Positions 46,175-59,244 are shown, counted from the stretch's first letter. The stretch is DNA of 64,000 nt from Gleditsia sinensis (GCA_037074535.1 CM073466.1:22202501-22266500), one strand, 5' to 3'. A program made the numbers and translations. Notes: a model not told the origin generated them from the sequence alone.

Positions 46175-49100
46175 CATAGTAATTAAACCGTGAATTGGAG
46201 ATTTATTTTTAAATCGTGAATCGTATCGAATTGTAAAATTCATGAACATATTCAAATAATACTTAAAAAATATAATATAAAATATAAATAGGTAGATAAT
46301 ATAAACAAAATACTTAATATAATATATTTATCTTAATAATTTTAAACATAATTAAAGAAAAATCTCAAAAATACATAATTAGTTTGAAAATCATAAGATT
46401 CTTAGATCTAAAAAACTAAAATAAATTAGTAAACTTTAATGATCTTTCTCATTCTTCAAGATTGATGTCATTATTACTGTGTCGCTGTTATCATTGTCAT
46501 TTAGTATGCTTAGCTCTTCATTTTTTTCCTCTTCATTATCACTAACACCATCATCTCCGATTTCTTTAGCTTCATCTTGTGTCTCAATCACTTTTCCTTT
46601 GTCTTTTTCGTTTGCACTACCAATAGTATTAAGATTTCTTAAACCTAAACATATTATATGTAAGTGAGAAAGTGTAATTAAGAATATAGAAGGGGTAAGA
46701 AATAAGAATGGATTAATTAAAAAAATTTAGACTTTGGAATGCCCCTTTTTCTCTTTTTATTTGAAGTTCGTCATCAATGTTAAAGCACTTTTGAACATCC
46801 ATCCAAGAGTCATCTCTCCCTAAGTAATGATCTTTCTTTTCAATAATCCACTCATCATCAGATTCCACATTCGATAAGCAAATAAGGTCATATGTATCTC
46901 CTTTCTCCACTCTATGTGCTTTTGTCTTATTTTAAGTTGAAGATTATATTTGACAGATATAAGAGCATTCAACCTTTGTTGCTCAAACCGATTTCTTTTC
47001 TTAAAATACACATGATCAAAGACATTTCATTTTCTCTCACATCTCGCAGCATTGCAAGTGAGGTTTAAAATGTGAATGACAAGTTATTGTAGCTCTTTGC
47101 ACTCATCTCCATAACTATCCCACCATAAAGCTATAAAAGAGAGATATATAAATATTAAAGTTAATATTAATATGTTAGAGTTAAAACTATAAATAAATAA
47201 ATTTACCAAGTTGTTTCTTATCTCTAGTTACAATTGCCAAGGTATATCCAAATAGTCCTTTCGCTTTCTTGAACTTCTTAAGCTGTGCAACAATTTTGAT
47301 TTTGGTTTCTATATCTGGACACATCTTGTCTAATGTCTTGTACCATCCTATTTTAACTTCATAATCAGGGTTGAAATTTGGATCATAATGGAACCTATAA
47401 AATTAATAAAGTAAACTTTAAATATAAATAAATAAATTATAAATTTATAATTAGTTAGCAATACATGTATTATAAAAATTATATGAAAAAAATACTTAGA
47501 ATTAAGATAGTATAATGCTACATGAAGAAGCCTATAGAGTTGATAATCCCAAGCTCCCATATCTTTTTGTATTTTTTTTTTATATTATCAAAATTCTTTA
47601 CTATTTGATCTTTTTCTCTATCCATAACTTCATATATGTAACCCATGACTGGCTTGGAATATCCATCTACAAGTCTTAATACTTTTACAAGAGGACCCAC
47701 ATAATTTAAGCAATATTTTATAGATTTCCAAAATCTTTGATAAGTTAAAACAATATTTTCTACCACTTTAGCTTTACTTGTAGGGGCATAAGAACTTATA
47801 ACATATTCTTCTGATGCAAACATAGATCTAAGAGTTGTTTTTTCATCCAAAATAGATTTCATCGTTAGGTAGGAGGTAGCAAATTTTGTAATTGCTGACC
47901 TTGCCGACTCTTTACCTTTAGAATAACTTCTATACAAATTGAGCAACCAAGTATGCCTATAAATAAATGTTGTAATTTTTTTTCCTTTCTAATTGTGTTA
48001 TAAAAAATCGGAATATCACCAATGTCTTCAAGAATCAAGTCAAGACAATGGGCTGAACACGGAGACCAAAAAAGTTGCTTTCTTTTTTGCCATTAATTTG
48101 CTTCCAGTAGATACAAGGGCTAGAGCACTATCAATTACTACTTAAACAACATTCTTTTTCCTGATTTCTTTCACCATATCATCAAGCAATTTAAACATTT
48201 TTTCATCATCTTTAATAAAACTACTAGTATCAACAGATTTAATAAAAACAGTCCCTTTTGGACTATTGACAAAAAAATTAGTAAGGGATATACCTTTTCT
48301 ATCAGTCCACCCATCTGACATCAATGTGCAACCTGTCTTTTTCCATTCACTCCTATATTTTTTAAAATTTTGATGCACAAGATCAACCTCTTTTTTCAAA
48401 TTTGAAACTCTAACTTCATGATAAGTTGGTGGCTTGAAACCTCTACCATATTCGCTTACAAATTTCAACATATTGATAAATAAGGGACTCTTCACCAGAT
48501 TAAATGGCAATACATTGCCATATTACATATAACTTTTACAACTAATTCTCTATCTTATACCATCTCATTTAAAGTTTTTTTATCTCATCATGCTAAATGT
48601 GCCTCCTTTTTCTTTCATAACAAAAGCATCCATGGTCTCTTTTTGCATATCATTTAGAATTTTTATAGACAATTTTTTAACATCTTCAGGAACTTGTTTG
48701 CATGGAGCAACTTTTTTATGTGTCCCTGCTAAATTATGCTTCAATCTAAATGCACGTCCAACATTGTTTCTAGGCAATAATTACACTTGATGTGTAATCT
48801 AGTTTTTAAAGATGTACAATTATTCTAAGCAATATCCTTTTGAACTTTCTTTTTAAGAGGCATGATAACAACACTGTAAAAGTAAATTAAAATATAAAAT
48901 ATAAAGTTTTTTAACAATTTAAAAAACTAAAAAAGATGAAGGTTGAAACTTGGAAGTTGAAAAAAACCTCACCTTTGCTTATCAAAAAAAGAAGATCGAC
49001 AGTAAAAAAAATTCTTTGATACTAGCTAAACTCACCTAAATTTAGAATTATGGAGAAGAAAAGGAGCCTTTTGAATTTATGTAAACCTAGAATTGTGAAA

Positions 49101-49653
49101 AAAAAGGTTTATTTAAAGATTGTTTATTTGTGTTTGAATATGATTAAAATTACTTGTGGAAAAAGTTTTTATAATTTTAAAAAAATACTATTTAAATCTT
49201 AAATAAATAAAAGACTTCCCTAGTACATAACTGTTTCTTATTTTTTAATTTTTTTAAAAAAATACTATTTTAATATATCAAAAGATATCCCCTTAGAGGA
49301 TCAGCCTACTTCATCTCGAATAAAAAGCCACGGTTTTTGGCAAAGGAGGATCCTATAATGCAAAACGCAGCGTTTTGAACTTAAGAGTAAAAAATTGAAA
49401 AAAATTCGGGGGAGATGATGAACAACACATCACGCAGCCATGGCTTCTACGCGATGCTGAAGGGTCGAACCTCAACTCAAGAATCGCATAATCGTTCGAC
49501 TTTGCGATTCTTGCCAGAATCGCATCGATCTGTGCGATTCTGGCCACAATTTCGGGTCACTTTCAATTTGCCCACTGATTTGTATTGGTGGCTGTACGAA
49601 TTGAATTGAGACGTATGATTTAGAATGTGAATCATGCATCTTTGACAACTATG
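46175..49653 (-). mobile_element. hAT transposon, DUF659 transposase type (decayed)
   Basis: 3479 bp. The ends are imperfect inverted repeats: CATAGTAATTAAA on the left and, reversed, CATAGTTGTCAAA on the right, followed by related ..AAATC.T... blocks. The flanking 8-bp duplications are GTCTGGGT (46167-46174) and GTTTGGGT (49654-49661), with one mismatch. An unoccupied copy of the same host sequence at 50104-50111 (GTCTAGGT) confirms the boundaries. The transposase inside is on the minus strand and heavily mutated. Confidence 0.85.
46436..48863 (-). pseudogene. hAT transposase (BED, DUF659, hAT-C dimerisation)
   Basis: Starts at the ATG at 48861-48863 (MPLKKKVQKD). A broken BED-type zinc finger region follows, with AFRLKHNLAGTHKKVAPC. 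The DUF659 domain is at 48142-48510 (MPFNLVKSPLF, then GCTLMSDGWTDRKGISLTNF, VNSPKGT, SVDTSS). The middle is at 47518-47946 (ITKFATSYLTMKSIL, GYIYEVMDREK). The hAT dimerisation part is at 46820-47100 (ALWWDSYGDECKELQ, KKRNRFEQQRLNALI) and ends SDDEWIIE. A last acidic exon runs to the stop at 46436-46438. Many frameshifts and stops. It belonged to the element at 46175-49653. Confidence 0.85.
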
Positions 49654-50559
49654 GTTTGGGTGATGTCAAGCAATCACTGTTGACCTTAAATTCTTATTAT
49701 TTCTGTTCTTCTTTTGTTTGTTTATTCTTTTTCCATATAATGATCCAATATTGTTTATTGATTAATATTAATTAATTGGTAATTATAACTTTGCGGAAAT
49801 GTTTCTTCATCTTTGAATGTCTTGAGTTAAGAAGTCACAAGAGTTTCATGCCAAAAATGATGGCTAGTAATGGTTAAAAAATGTTTGCCTTATATACAAA
49901 GGTTGCTTGTTGAGGCCTCTCCTTTCACATACTTTAGGCATTCAACCTGAGGAACTTATGCTGAAAACATCACTATAAAATAGAGTAGATGAGGACGATT
50001 ATAACGATGGTGGCATATATTTAGATTGGTAAAGGTTGCTTGCTGATTGTCTTGATTTTGAAATTTATCTTCTATTAGGAGAAAATGTGTTTATATTTTT
50101 ATTGTCTAGGTGATGTCAAGCAACCATTGTTTACCTTAAACTCGTATTATTTTAGTGTTTTTTTTTGTTTTTTTTTTCATATGATGATATATTTCCAATA
50201 TTGTTTAGTAAAAAATATTAGTTAATTAGGTAATTATAATTGCGAAAATGTTTTTTTAGCTTTGCATGGCTTAAGTTAATATGTCATAGGAGTTTCATGC
50301 AGAAAATGATGACTGGTAATGGGAAAAAAAGGTTGGCTTTAATATACAAAGGTTGCTTGTTGAGGTTTCTCTTTTCATAGACTCCAGGATTTTAACCTTA
50401 GGAACATATATCGTCGGCATCACTACAAAATGGAGTAGATGAGGATAGTTATAACGATGGTGGAAAAGATTTAGACACTAATGATTAGAACTTATTTCAT
50501 AATTTTTAAATTTTATTGGAGTGTACTTTGAAAGTCCTTGAAGTAATTAATATACTTAT

Positions 50560-53024
50560 TGTTAGAAATAGCTATACAATCAAGAGAGGAGCTGAATTGG
50601 GTGTTGGCAAAAATTATGCATGAATATATATATAAGAGTTAGAGTAGAAAGAAAATTAAACACAGCAAGTTTATCCTAGTTCAGCTTGAATTCTAAGCTT
50701 ATATCTAGTCCTTAAGTCTTAACCTGAAAATTTTTAATTATATCGACAAGTTTGTAAATTGACACTTGTTAGCCACTACAAATTCTTAACTCAATGAGTT
50801 GGTGGTAGGGTGTCACTCTCTCTTACATGGATTTTCCAATCCCAAGTTTCAAGGGACTCGTCCCTTAAATTTTCACTCAACCAAATAAATATTAAAGGAT
50901 TTAAAAATAGACAATACTCTTTCCAAAAAGTAGATATGTAGATGAATAGTACTTTGAACAGAGGTTAAAGTCAAATGGGCTCAAGATAATTTTCACAATG
51001 TTCAAATTGGAGTTTAATGAGTCTTCCTAAGTATAGAATTTTGGGAGGAATAGCCATTAAAGATTATTTGTAGCATATTTGGCAAGAAAAATGCCATTGG
51101 AATGCTGAGGTAACTGTTTTCATACCTTTTCATACCTGCACCAGTCGACTGGAGTGTTATGTGTTAGTCTCATTTTGAAATTCTAGAAGCTAGCAACAGT
51201 TTAGGTAACCGGTTGGTGTCTTGAATAGTCAAGTGGTCATGTAAGTAGTTGATTGGTGGCTTCGAAATAAAAAATCTAGTAGTGATAAAAGGAAAAATTG
51301 AGTGTTTAATGGTTATATTTTATCCCCTAATTAATAATGAACTTGTGATTATTTCCTTACTTTTGGTTATACTTTACTCTAGATACTGCTTTGATTTGTT
51401 TTATATTTGTAGGTGAGCAAAATAGGTCAATAATAAAGGGAAAAATTCATGTGAAGAGCCATATGGACTTGGAACAAGTTGAGGAGGAAGCAAGGAGTAA
51501 ACCCAAAAGAAATTGGCAAGAATTGGCATTCACAGCCCCCAACACAGCCAGGTCATGCTTGGTGTACCTGAAGCACGGTCAGGCCATGCTCTGTGCAAAA
51601 ATTAGAGGAATTCTCATATTTTCAGCCCGAAGCACGGCTGTGCTTCGTGTCTGTACACTCCATATTTTTTAGAGTTTTCAGCAGTTTATGTGATATATAT
51701 ATACAAGAGGAAACACAGAGAAACATATCTAGACATATACAGACTTATTTTTACACAGTTTAAGTTTAAGAAACACCATTAGATTAGGTTGAGATTAGAT
51801 CAATTGTTTACTTTATGATCTTAAATTAGATTTGAGATGGATTCAAGTTTGTATTCTTAATTCATCTATTGCAATCTATAGTTTATCTTTCTAGCTTTAC
51901 TTCTACTCCTACTTCTACTCTTTTCTTTTAGTTTGTATTGAACATTGATGAATGAATTAATGAATTTGATTATGAGTTATATTTCAATTATGCTTAAGTA
52001 GATATTGATCTAGGGTTTTGGTAAACCCATTTATGGTATGATGATACTGAATTATGGAATTAAATTGTGGAACCCTAATTGTGATTATTTATGGGTTAAT
52101 TAGGATTAACTATTATGCACATGTATAAGAGTTGATAGAATGACTGATCACTATTTTATCACGTCTTAGATTATTAACTGCTGACTGAAAGGTGAAAGTT
52201 AATACAGGAACTTAATAATTAATTAGGGATATCTTAATCACGAAAATAATTTAAGGTTATCTAAGAATTGAATCAATCAGTGGGGACGAAAAAAACCTAT
52301 TAATTGAATCACATGGTTGGCATAGAACTTAATGGACTTATGTTGAATTAAGAACTACGAAAGTAGGCAATTGGATTAATATAGGTACGATTAGTAATAC
52401 TTGAAAGATGTTATTAATTAATTAAGGCTAAACCATCATCAATTGCCTAGATAATTATAATTAGAGGTACATATTGAATGTTGAATATTATAAGTGTCAT
52501 AAACCCTAAACCCTAGGCTTTTGTTAATTAAATTCCTTATTTGTTTAATTGTGACATATTACCTATCGAATTACAATGATTTAGATAACTTGATTCATAG
52601 AAGTTTAATAATTGACCATTGTTCTCTGTGGGATACGACCGTACTCGCCGGAGTAGCTACAGCTACGCCGTGCGCTTGCGGTTAACTAGTGAAACATGCA
52701 CAACAAGTAGCTTGCAACTGATCAACAGTTCATTAATTCTTTAAGAAGTCGACTGATGGATTGAGATTCTAATTCTAGTGTGGAGCAGTTGATAATTAGT
52801 CGATTGGTGTATGGTGTAATTGATGGTTTCTAGAGAAGTCGACTAGTGGCTTGAATATTTGATTTTGAAAACATTCCCTTGTGTTCTTTGTATTGAACAT
52901 TTTTCTTCCTTATGTCTTCAGGATTTCATGACTTAGATTTCATGACAGTATTTATTTTTTTAAATAATCATTTTTACTTGTTTGTTGTAATCAAAATTAT
53001 GAATCAATACCAATGGGGTCAACA
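50560..53024 (-). repeat. 3' LTR of second copia, interrupted
   Basis: Matches 57424-58555 along its length but contains an extra 1428 bp (solo LTR plus its TSD copy) from 51283. Without it the LTR is about 1037 bp. Confidence 0.92.
51283..52705 (+). mobile_element. Solo LTR, probably Ty3/gypsy, in the copia LTR
   Basis: Starts TGATAAAAGG and ends GCACAACA. It is flanked by exact 5-bp TSDs AGTAG (51278-51282 and 52706-52710). Comparison with the uninterrupted LTR at 57424-58555 confirms both junctions. The ctctgtgggatacgacc block near the right end resembles LTR ends of non-chromovirus gypsy (Tat/Athila-like) elements, which is the basis for the orientation. A 93-codon ORF at 51391 is LTR sequence. 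No internal region is present. Confidence 0.88.
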
Positions 53025-53313
53025 ATCTCTCCTTTTTATTATTATGACAAACAAATAAATGGGTAAACATATAATAAAAGGTTTTTGATGGTTTTTAAAA
53101 AAAGTCCCCCTTGTAATATGCATACTTCTTAAAATTTTATATAGCAAATAAATATGGCCTCCACATAAGATTTAGTATATATTTGTAAATATTAAGATAT
53201 GGAATTCATTAGCAAAGATAGTAACAACATGAATCATTAGAGCAATAGTAATAGCCTAAAACATTAGAGCATATATAATTTTGCATGAACATAAAAAATT
53301 AGTCTATCTCTCC

Positions 53314-56121
53314 TGTAACGACCGATTTTTTTTTATAAATAAAATTACCACATTCCAACATCAAATAATACACATATATAAACATAGCTCATATTGTATT
53401 ATCTTCATACTAAAAGCGCCACATCAGTGGTTATAATTTATACATAAGTCACATAATTATATTAACTTAACATTAGACCCTATATTGCATATCACCCCTA
53501 GTATAAAGGATGGAGGAGGTGTTGCTGGCATCAAGATCTCTACAACATTAAATGTATAATGGTCAATTGACCCAACTAAGGTATTTCCACCGTTTGGAAC
53601 TCCCAAGCAATGATAGGAAGTCTGCTGGCATCTCAATTACCTTTATCTGAACATAACACCAAAAATTAATGAGAACAAAGTCTTAATAGGTTCAACATTA
53701 GCAACATCATATTATAAATAAAATCATAGTGTTATGTCCAGCTATATAAACTACAAAAAATGTCAGTCCTTTTGTGATGAGGTCATAATATTTGCAAATA
53801 CATGATTAATATAGTATAGTCACATGCTCAACAATTAAAAATATCATATACAATGCTTTTATACATGGTGACTGATCTTCTGTAGCCACGAGTTCAATAA
53901 ACAGTGACTAATCATTTGTAGCCACGAGGTCAAAAAATAGTGACTAATTGTCTGTAACCATATTTTAACATTGAGTGACTAATCGTCTGTAACCACGAGT
54001 TCAACAAACAATGACTAATCATCTGTAGCCACATTTTAACACTCAGTGACTAATCGTCTGTAACCATAAGGTCAACAAACAATGACTAATCATCTGTAGC
54101 CACATTTTAACACTCAGTGACTAATCATTTGTAACCATAAGGTCAATAAACAGTGACTAATCGTCTGTAGCCACGAGTTTAAAAAATAGTGACTAATCGT
54201 CTATAGCCACATTTCAATAGTCAGTGACTAATCGTCTGTAACCACGAGTTTAACAAATAGTGACTAATCGTCTGTAGCCACATTTCAATAGTCAGTGACT
54301 AATCGTTTATAGCCATAATGTCAACAAACAGTAATTAATCGTCTGTAGCCACATTTTCAACCATATACATTAATATCATATAACCATGTATGCATCAAAC
54401 AACTTGCCAATAGTATAATACTTTCCATCCTCAATCAAGTTCGTTTCTTCATATAAAAAATATGTATTAATACCTCTATCATCATATAATAATGCATACA
54501 TTATACTTTTTAATCATCATCACCATCACAATATAATAGCATATGCTTCACATCATCGTCTTCATCATTTAATAAATATGTATTAATACATGATATATGT
54601 CATGCTTGTTATTACAAGAAATGGTAAAAACTAGTATTGTATCTCAAAGATTATTGGGCTTTTTTCTTTAATTTGATTTCTATAATTATTATCTAATTAA
54701 TGGAGTTCATTTAATGCAATTTGTAGCTAAAACAGGGCAAAAATAATTCCCAACATGGTCTAGCTATGCCCTGTAACATAGCCACGCTTGAGATTGTGCC
54801 AAATGTGTTCCAAACTCTCAAACAGCTCAAAATACGGCCTGGCCGTGTCATGAAACACAATCATGTTCTGGATTGTCCTGCGTTCCAGGTTTCCATCCAG
54901 CTTGACCTCCTCTCACTTAAAAGACCACAACTCTATCATTTTAACTCCGATTAAGGTTATTTTGGTGTCTATAGAAATTTGAGACAATTATCTACAATTT
55001 TTATGTTTACCAATTTGAAAAATTAGAAATAAAAACAGGGGTAAAAGGGTCCCAAAAACAACATCATGACTCTACGCATTAGATCTGACCTCTCTTCACT
55101 CATCAGGGCATATCTATTTCATTTTAAATCCGATTAAAATTATTCAAGAGGCCTTAGAAAGATAAGAAATAGGGCTACAACTTATATGTTGAATATATTT
55201 TCAAATTCGACATAAATCATAACTTATATAATCAATATTTCAAAGAATCGATTTTCACCCTTTTGAAGCCAATTTCAACAAAACATGTATGACATATGTA
55301 TCCAAACTTTCACTCTACATGGCTAATCACAAATATGCATAATGCATCATCAAAATAGGAGATTTTAAACCCTTTTTGATCTTTCAAAATATATGAAATT
55401 CCAGATATAGATTAATGTTAAACCTACATATTTTCTCTCTCTTAGTTTTCTTCTCTCTTACTTGCTTGAGCTATTCTTTCTCTCAATTTTTGCTTGTTTC
55501 ACCATCAAAACAAGTTTTGAGAAGCTTAACCATGATGATGAGAGAAGTTTGAAAGCTTATATGCATAAAAATTATCTTAGATTTCTTCTCTTGGCCTTTC
55601 TTTCGCTTCTTTCTCTCTCCTCTCTTTCTTCTTATTTCTTCTCCTTCTTCTTCTTTGGCCGTGGCTTCTTCTCCCTCTCCCCTTGGCTTAGTCGAATTCT
55701 CCTCCAAGTCAAGAAAAAATATTTTTTTAATCCAAACTTCTCCAACAGGCCATTCCTTCCCTAACTAATGCCCCCCAAAAGCCTAACTTTTACAAGATTA
55801 CCACTCCATTAGATTGTGACTAACTCCTTGACCAAGGCCATGTTTTGCTTCCAAAAATTCTCCAAATACTTTTATTCCATATTTAAGAAGATGCCAAAGG
55901 ATTTCGGGGTCATACCCAAAACATATTCCTATCTCATTTCTCGATGTTCAGTTCTAACCCCCAAAGAATTAGAAATTACGATTTCTCCTCTTCTAATTTT
56001 TTTGCCATTTTGTTACTTTATAATTTTCTAGGATTTCTTCAATGCCCTATTTTATTCTCTTTCCTTTCCTTCACTATTAAAAAAATTATTTTCTATTTAT
56101 TAAAAATCGATAAATGTTACA
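53314..56121 (-). mobile_element. Solo LTR (2.8 kb), chromovirus-like, inside the copia
   Basis: Starts TGTAACGACC and ends AAATGTTACA on the plus strand, with exact 5-bp TSDs TCTCC (53309-53313 and 56122-56126). Its size, ends and internal minisatellite resemble the Tekay-type LTRs at the left of the window, but the sequence is a different family. The minus orientation is inferred from that similarity. ORFs at 55462 and 55816 are LTR sequence and carry no domain. Confidence 0.88.
53868..54363. repeat. 35/36-bp minisatellite, about 14 units
   Basis: Each unit begins gtgactaatcgtctgtagcc. About 14 units run head to tail. Two variants, 36 bp (ending acaaaca) and 35 bp (ending ttaacactca or ttcaatagtca), often alternate, giving a ~71-bp dimer. 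It lies within the solo LTR 53314-56121. Confidence 0.93.
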
Positions 56122-56149
56122 TCTCCTCTTTTATCATCAACAAAAAAAA

Positions 56150-57300
56150 GAGGATGCAAATTTAGACTTATCTCCTATTATATATATATACTTTGAACAT
56201 CCATTGTCAAAATACCACTTGCCACAACTTGCCTTGAAGCAAACCTACATGACAATTTAATCCTTTTTCTTAGGTACCTAAATCATCTTGGACCCTTGTG
56301 ACTTATGAGTTAGATATACTTGAGGTACCCTTGTGCACTCATTTCTTCTTGCTTCCAATGTAAGATTTTTTCTTGTAAGAACAAGTTTAAGATTGATGTC
56401 CTTTTTTGTAACAATAAATGCATGTGGTGAAGGGGCTACTTAACATTGTTGTTGGAACAAAGAAACTTTTGAAGTATTTTTTCCTAGCCTTTTGCTTGTT
56501 GCCTATGTCAGCTTTGTCAAATACACATCTTTGTTTTCCTGGCAATATGTTCAAGGTGTCTATTCCTTTTGTAAATTTTGAAAGAGTATTGTTAAATCCT
56601 TCTTTTCTTTTTCGAAGTTCTTGTACTTAGAGCATAAAGAGGAAATAACTGCATTTTCACTTAGAAATAAGTTTTCATCCCTTAGAGAATTGTTTTCTTT
56701 CTTAAAACATAATTTACTTCTTTTAAAGAAGCATTCTCTTCATTTAATTTCAAAATTTCTTCTTGTATAGCTGTCACCATGGGTTGCCATTCTTTTGTGA
56801 GATACCTTAAGATTTTATTCACTTCATCCTTGCTTGAGTATGTTTTGCCAAGAGCTTCCAACTAATTAACAACGTGAGTGAATCTTATTTGCATATTTTT
56901 AACAGGCTTATCACTTTTTATTTTAAATAATTCTTACTAGTGAGTAAGAGTATTGATTCTAGATTCTTTTGCCTCATTAGTTCCCTCCTGAGCTATTTCC
57001 AAATCCCCTATATTTATTTTGTAGTGCAACAATTGGAAACTCTAAAATATTCAACTTAGCTTAAAGCACTTGTGATAATAATTTTCTCTTTGACATTTAT
57101 CTAGAAATTTATTCTATTTCATCCTATTTATTTTTGGGTTTGGGCATTGTTTGGTTCCCAACCACTATGGTAAGAATGATGGCACCATTTTCAATTACCT
57201 CCTACATATCAATGTCAACAGCGTCTATAAAGATTTTCATTCTTAGCTTCCAGTAGGTATAATTTTATCTATTAAAACCATAAGGTTTGTTAAGGGAGTA
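56150..57300 (-). pseudogene. Copia gag-protease remnant
   Basis: The minus-strand translation gives gag-like helical stretches with many Lys/Glu (about 56600-56900) and VPKKKD near 56265. Then comes KWYFDNGCSKY and GDKSKFAS near 56150-56215. The last two match the copia protease start (W.LDSGCS.HM.GD...F), with DNG in place of the usual D-S-G. Stops are frequent. It lies directly after the PBS, as expected for gag, and everything beyond protease is lost. Confidence 0.72.
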
Positions 57301-57409
57301 AGCTAATAAACTAGGTGGTTTGTTAATGGAGTAAGCTTTAGGAAAAACATTGTCACCCATACTAGCTATGTTACTCTTGAGACTGTTAAGTCTTTAACTA
57401 AGAGCCTAA

Positions 57410-57421
57410 GCTCTAATACCA
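57410..57421 (-). other. Primer-binding site of second copia
   Basis: The plus strand reads GCTCTAATACCA, so the minus strand is TGGTATTAGAGC. This is one change from the plant initiator-Met primer site, 2 nt from the LTR edge at 57424. Confidence 0.85.
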
Positions 57422-57423
57422 GT

Positions 57424-58555
57424 TGTTAGAAATGGCTATACACCCAAGAGAGAGGGTGAATTCAATGTTTGCAAAAATTATTTACGAAGTTTTAAAATTT
57501 CTTTTTCTCAAAATAGAAGCCAAGAAATTTTTAAAGATGCCAAAGAATATATATCAGAAAACAAAGTAGCCAACTAAATATTCAATGATAGTGAAGGAAT
57601 TGAGAATGCGAAACTTAAACTTAAAGAGTTGAAGCAGAGAGAAAATTAAACACATCAAGTTTATCTTGATTTAGCTTAAATTCCAAGTTTACATCCAGTC
57701 CCCAAGTTTCAACTTAAGATTTTTTAACTATATTAACAAGTTTGTAAATGAGAACTTGTTAGCCATTACAAATTCTTAACTCAATGAGTTGGTAGCAGGG
57801 TATCAATCCCCCTTACATAGATTTTCCAATCCAAAGTTTCAAGGGACCCTTCCCTTCAATTTCCAATTAACAAAATAGAGATTAAGGGATTTAAAAATAG
57901 ACAAGACTATCTCAAAAGAGTATATATGAAGATAAATAGTAGTTTGAAAAGAAGATAAAGTCAAGTGGGCTCAAGATAATTTTCACAAGGTTCAAAGTTG
58001 TTTTTCTTCTCCTTTGGAGATTAATGAGTCCTCCTATATATAGATTTTTGGAAGAAATAGCCGTTGAAGATCATTTACAAGAAATTTGGTAAGAAAATAG
58101 CCATTGGAATGTTGAGGTTGCTATTTTTGTACTAGCACCAATCGATTATTGAGTTGATCAGTTGACTGGAGTGTTATGTGTAACGCTCCATTTGAAATTT
58201 CAAAAATTAGCAGTGGTTTAGGCAATTGACTAGTGCCTTGAACAGTCAACTGGTGGGTTCAAAATAAAAAATCCAATAGTTTGCAACTGATCAACCAGTC
58301 GACTGGCGGCTTGAGATTCTGATTTCAGTGGCGAGTCGTTGATTAGCTAGTCAACTAGTTTCTAGAGCAATATGGCTTTGAATATTTGATTATGAAAACA
58401 CTCCCCTATGTTCTTTGTGTTGAATGTTTTCTTTTTCTCATGTCTTCAGGATTTTAAGACTTGGATTTTATGACAGTCTCGATATTGTCCTAAAATAATC
58501 CATTTTACTTGTTTGTTGTAATCAAAATGATGAATCGGTACCAATGGGGTCAACA
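57424..58555 (-). repeat. 5' LTR of second copia
   Basis: 1132 bp, uninterrupted. TGTTAG...GTCAACA ends. It served as the reference for locating the solo LTR in the other copy. Confidence 0.93.
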
Positions 58556-58560
58556 CTTAT

Positions 58561-59243
58561 AATATTTCTTGATTTTGTCTAATTGAGTTGCTTAATTTGT
58601 ATGTTATGAATGTTTTGTTTGTACGAGTTTAATATTTGAGTAGTATAATAAATAAAATGTATTGTTTTGAAATTGTGTTTGGATTTTCCATGGATTATTT
58701 TTAAAAAAAATATTCTGCTACAAATTAGATATGGATTGTTTAATTCATCATTAAATTTGCTACGAATTTTTCATGTACTTATTATAGATGATGCTTTAAA
58801 ATATCTTCGGATTAATTACTCATTAGCTTGTGATTAGCTATGAATTAGCTATAGAACTGGAAATCTGTACATTGTGGATTTGCAAAATAACTATGAATTA
58901 CTTATTTTAAGAACAATTTAATGAAATTTTTAGAGAAAAATGTGGTATCTCAATATAAGATTGAGAAATGTGGCATCTCTCTTAAAAATATATTTTTTTA
59001 TCTTCTTATTTTTAGATGTTGTATCATTGTGAATATGAAATTTTGAAATGTAATATTTAGTAAATTAGTGTTTGAGGTGTTTTGTTTTTATATTTTTTAT
59101 TTGTAAGATCTAATGATTTATTTTTTGTATCTTCTAAAATTGCAGAATTAAATTAAATAGGTTTAGTTTATCTGTTTTTATCCTCTGATCTATTTCTGAC
59201 CTTGTGTCTGATGCATTGTTTAATAGTGATATTCTACTAGTTT
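58561..59243. other. AT-rich spacer
   Basis: No gene or repeat recognised apart from diverged tacgaatt/ctatgaatta words near 58750-58920. Confidence 0.4.
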
Positions 59244-59244
59244 A

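Larger units (their letters stand above)
46103..50475. repeat. Tandem host-segment duplication, first unit holding the hAT
   Basis: Unit A consists of about 46103-46166 plus 49654-50036. Unit B is about 50037-50475. They share tgattgtcttgat, atttatcttctattagg, gatgtcaagcaa, a cataggagtttcatgc-type block and tacaaaggttgcttgttgag in the same order. Unit B lacks the hAT insertion. Unit length is about 430-450 bp without the insertion. Confidence 0.85.
50560..58555 (-). mobile_element. Ty1/copia element with nested solo LTRs
   Basis: The LTRs both begin TGTTAGAAAT and end GGGGTCAACA. The element is flanked by exact 5-bp TSDs CTTAT (50555-50559 and 58556-58560). It lies on the minus strand: PBS at 57410-57421 beside the right LTR, PPT AAAAAGGAGAGAT at 53025-53037 beside the left LTR. 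A gag-protease remnant lies next to the PBS. Integrase, RT and RNase H are absent. One solo LTR sits in the 3' LTR (51283-52705) and another in the interior (53314-56121). The original interior left is only about 1.6 kb. Confidence 0.93.

Noticed and set aside
51391..51672. 93-codon plus ORF
   Set aside because: Lies wholly within a solo LTR and has no domain.
53868..54363. Regularly spaced repeats that could be taken for a CRISPR array
   Set aside because: Units are contiguous tandem minisatellite repeats with no unique spacers, inside a plant LTR.
55462..55764. 100-codon plus ORF, Leu/Ser/Phe-rich
   Set aside because: Low-complexity CTT-rich tract of a solo LTR.
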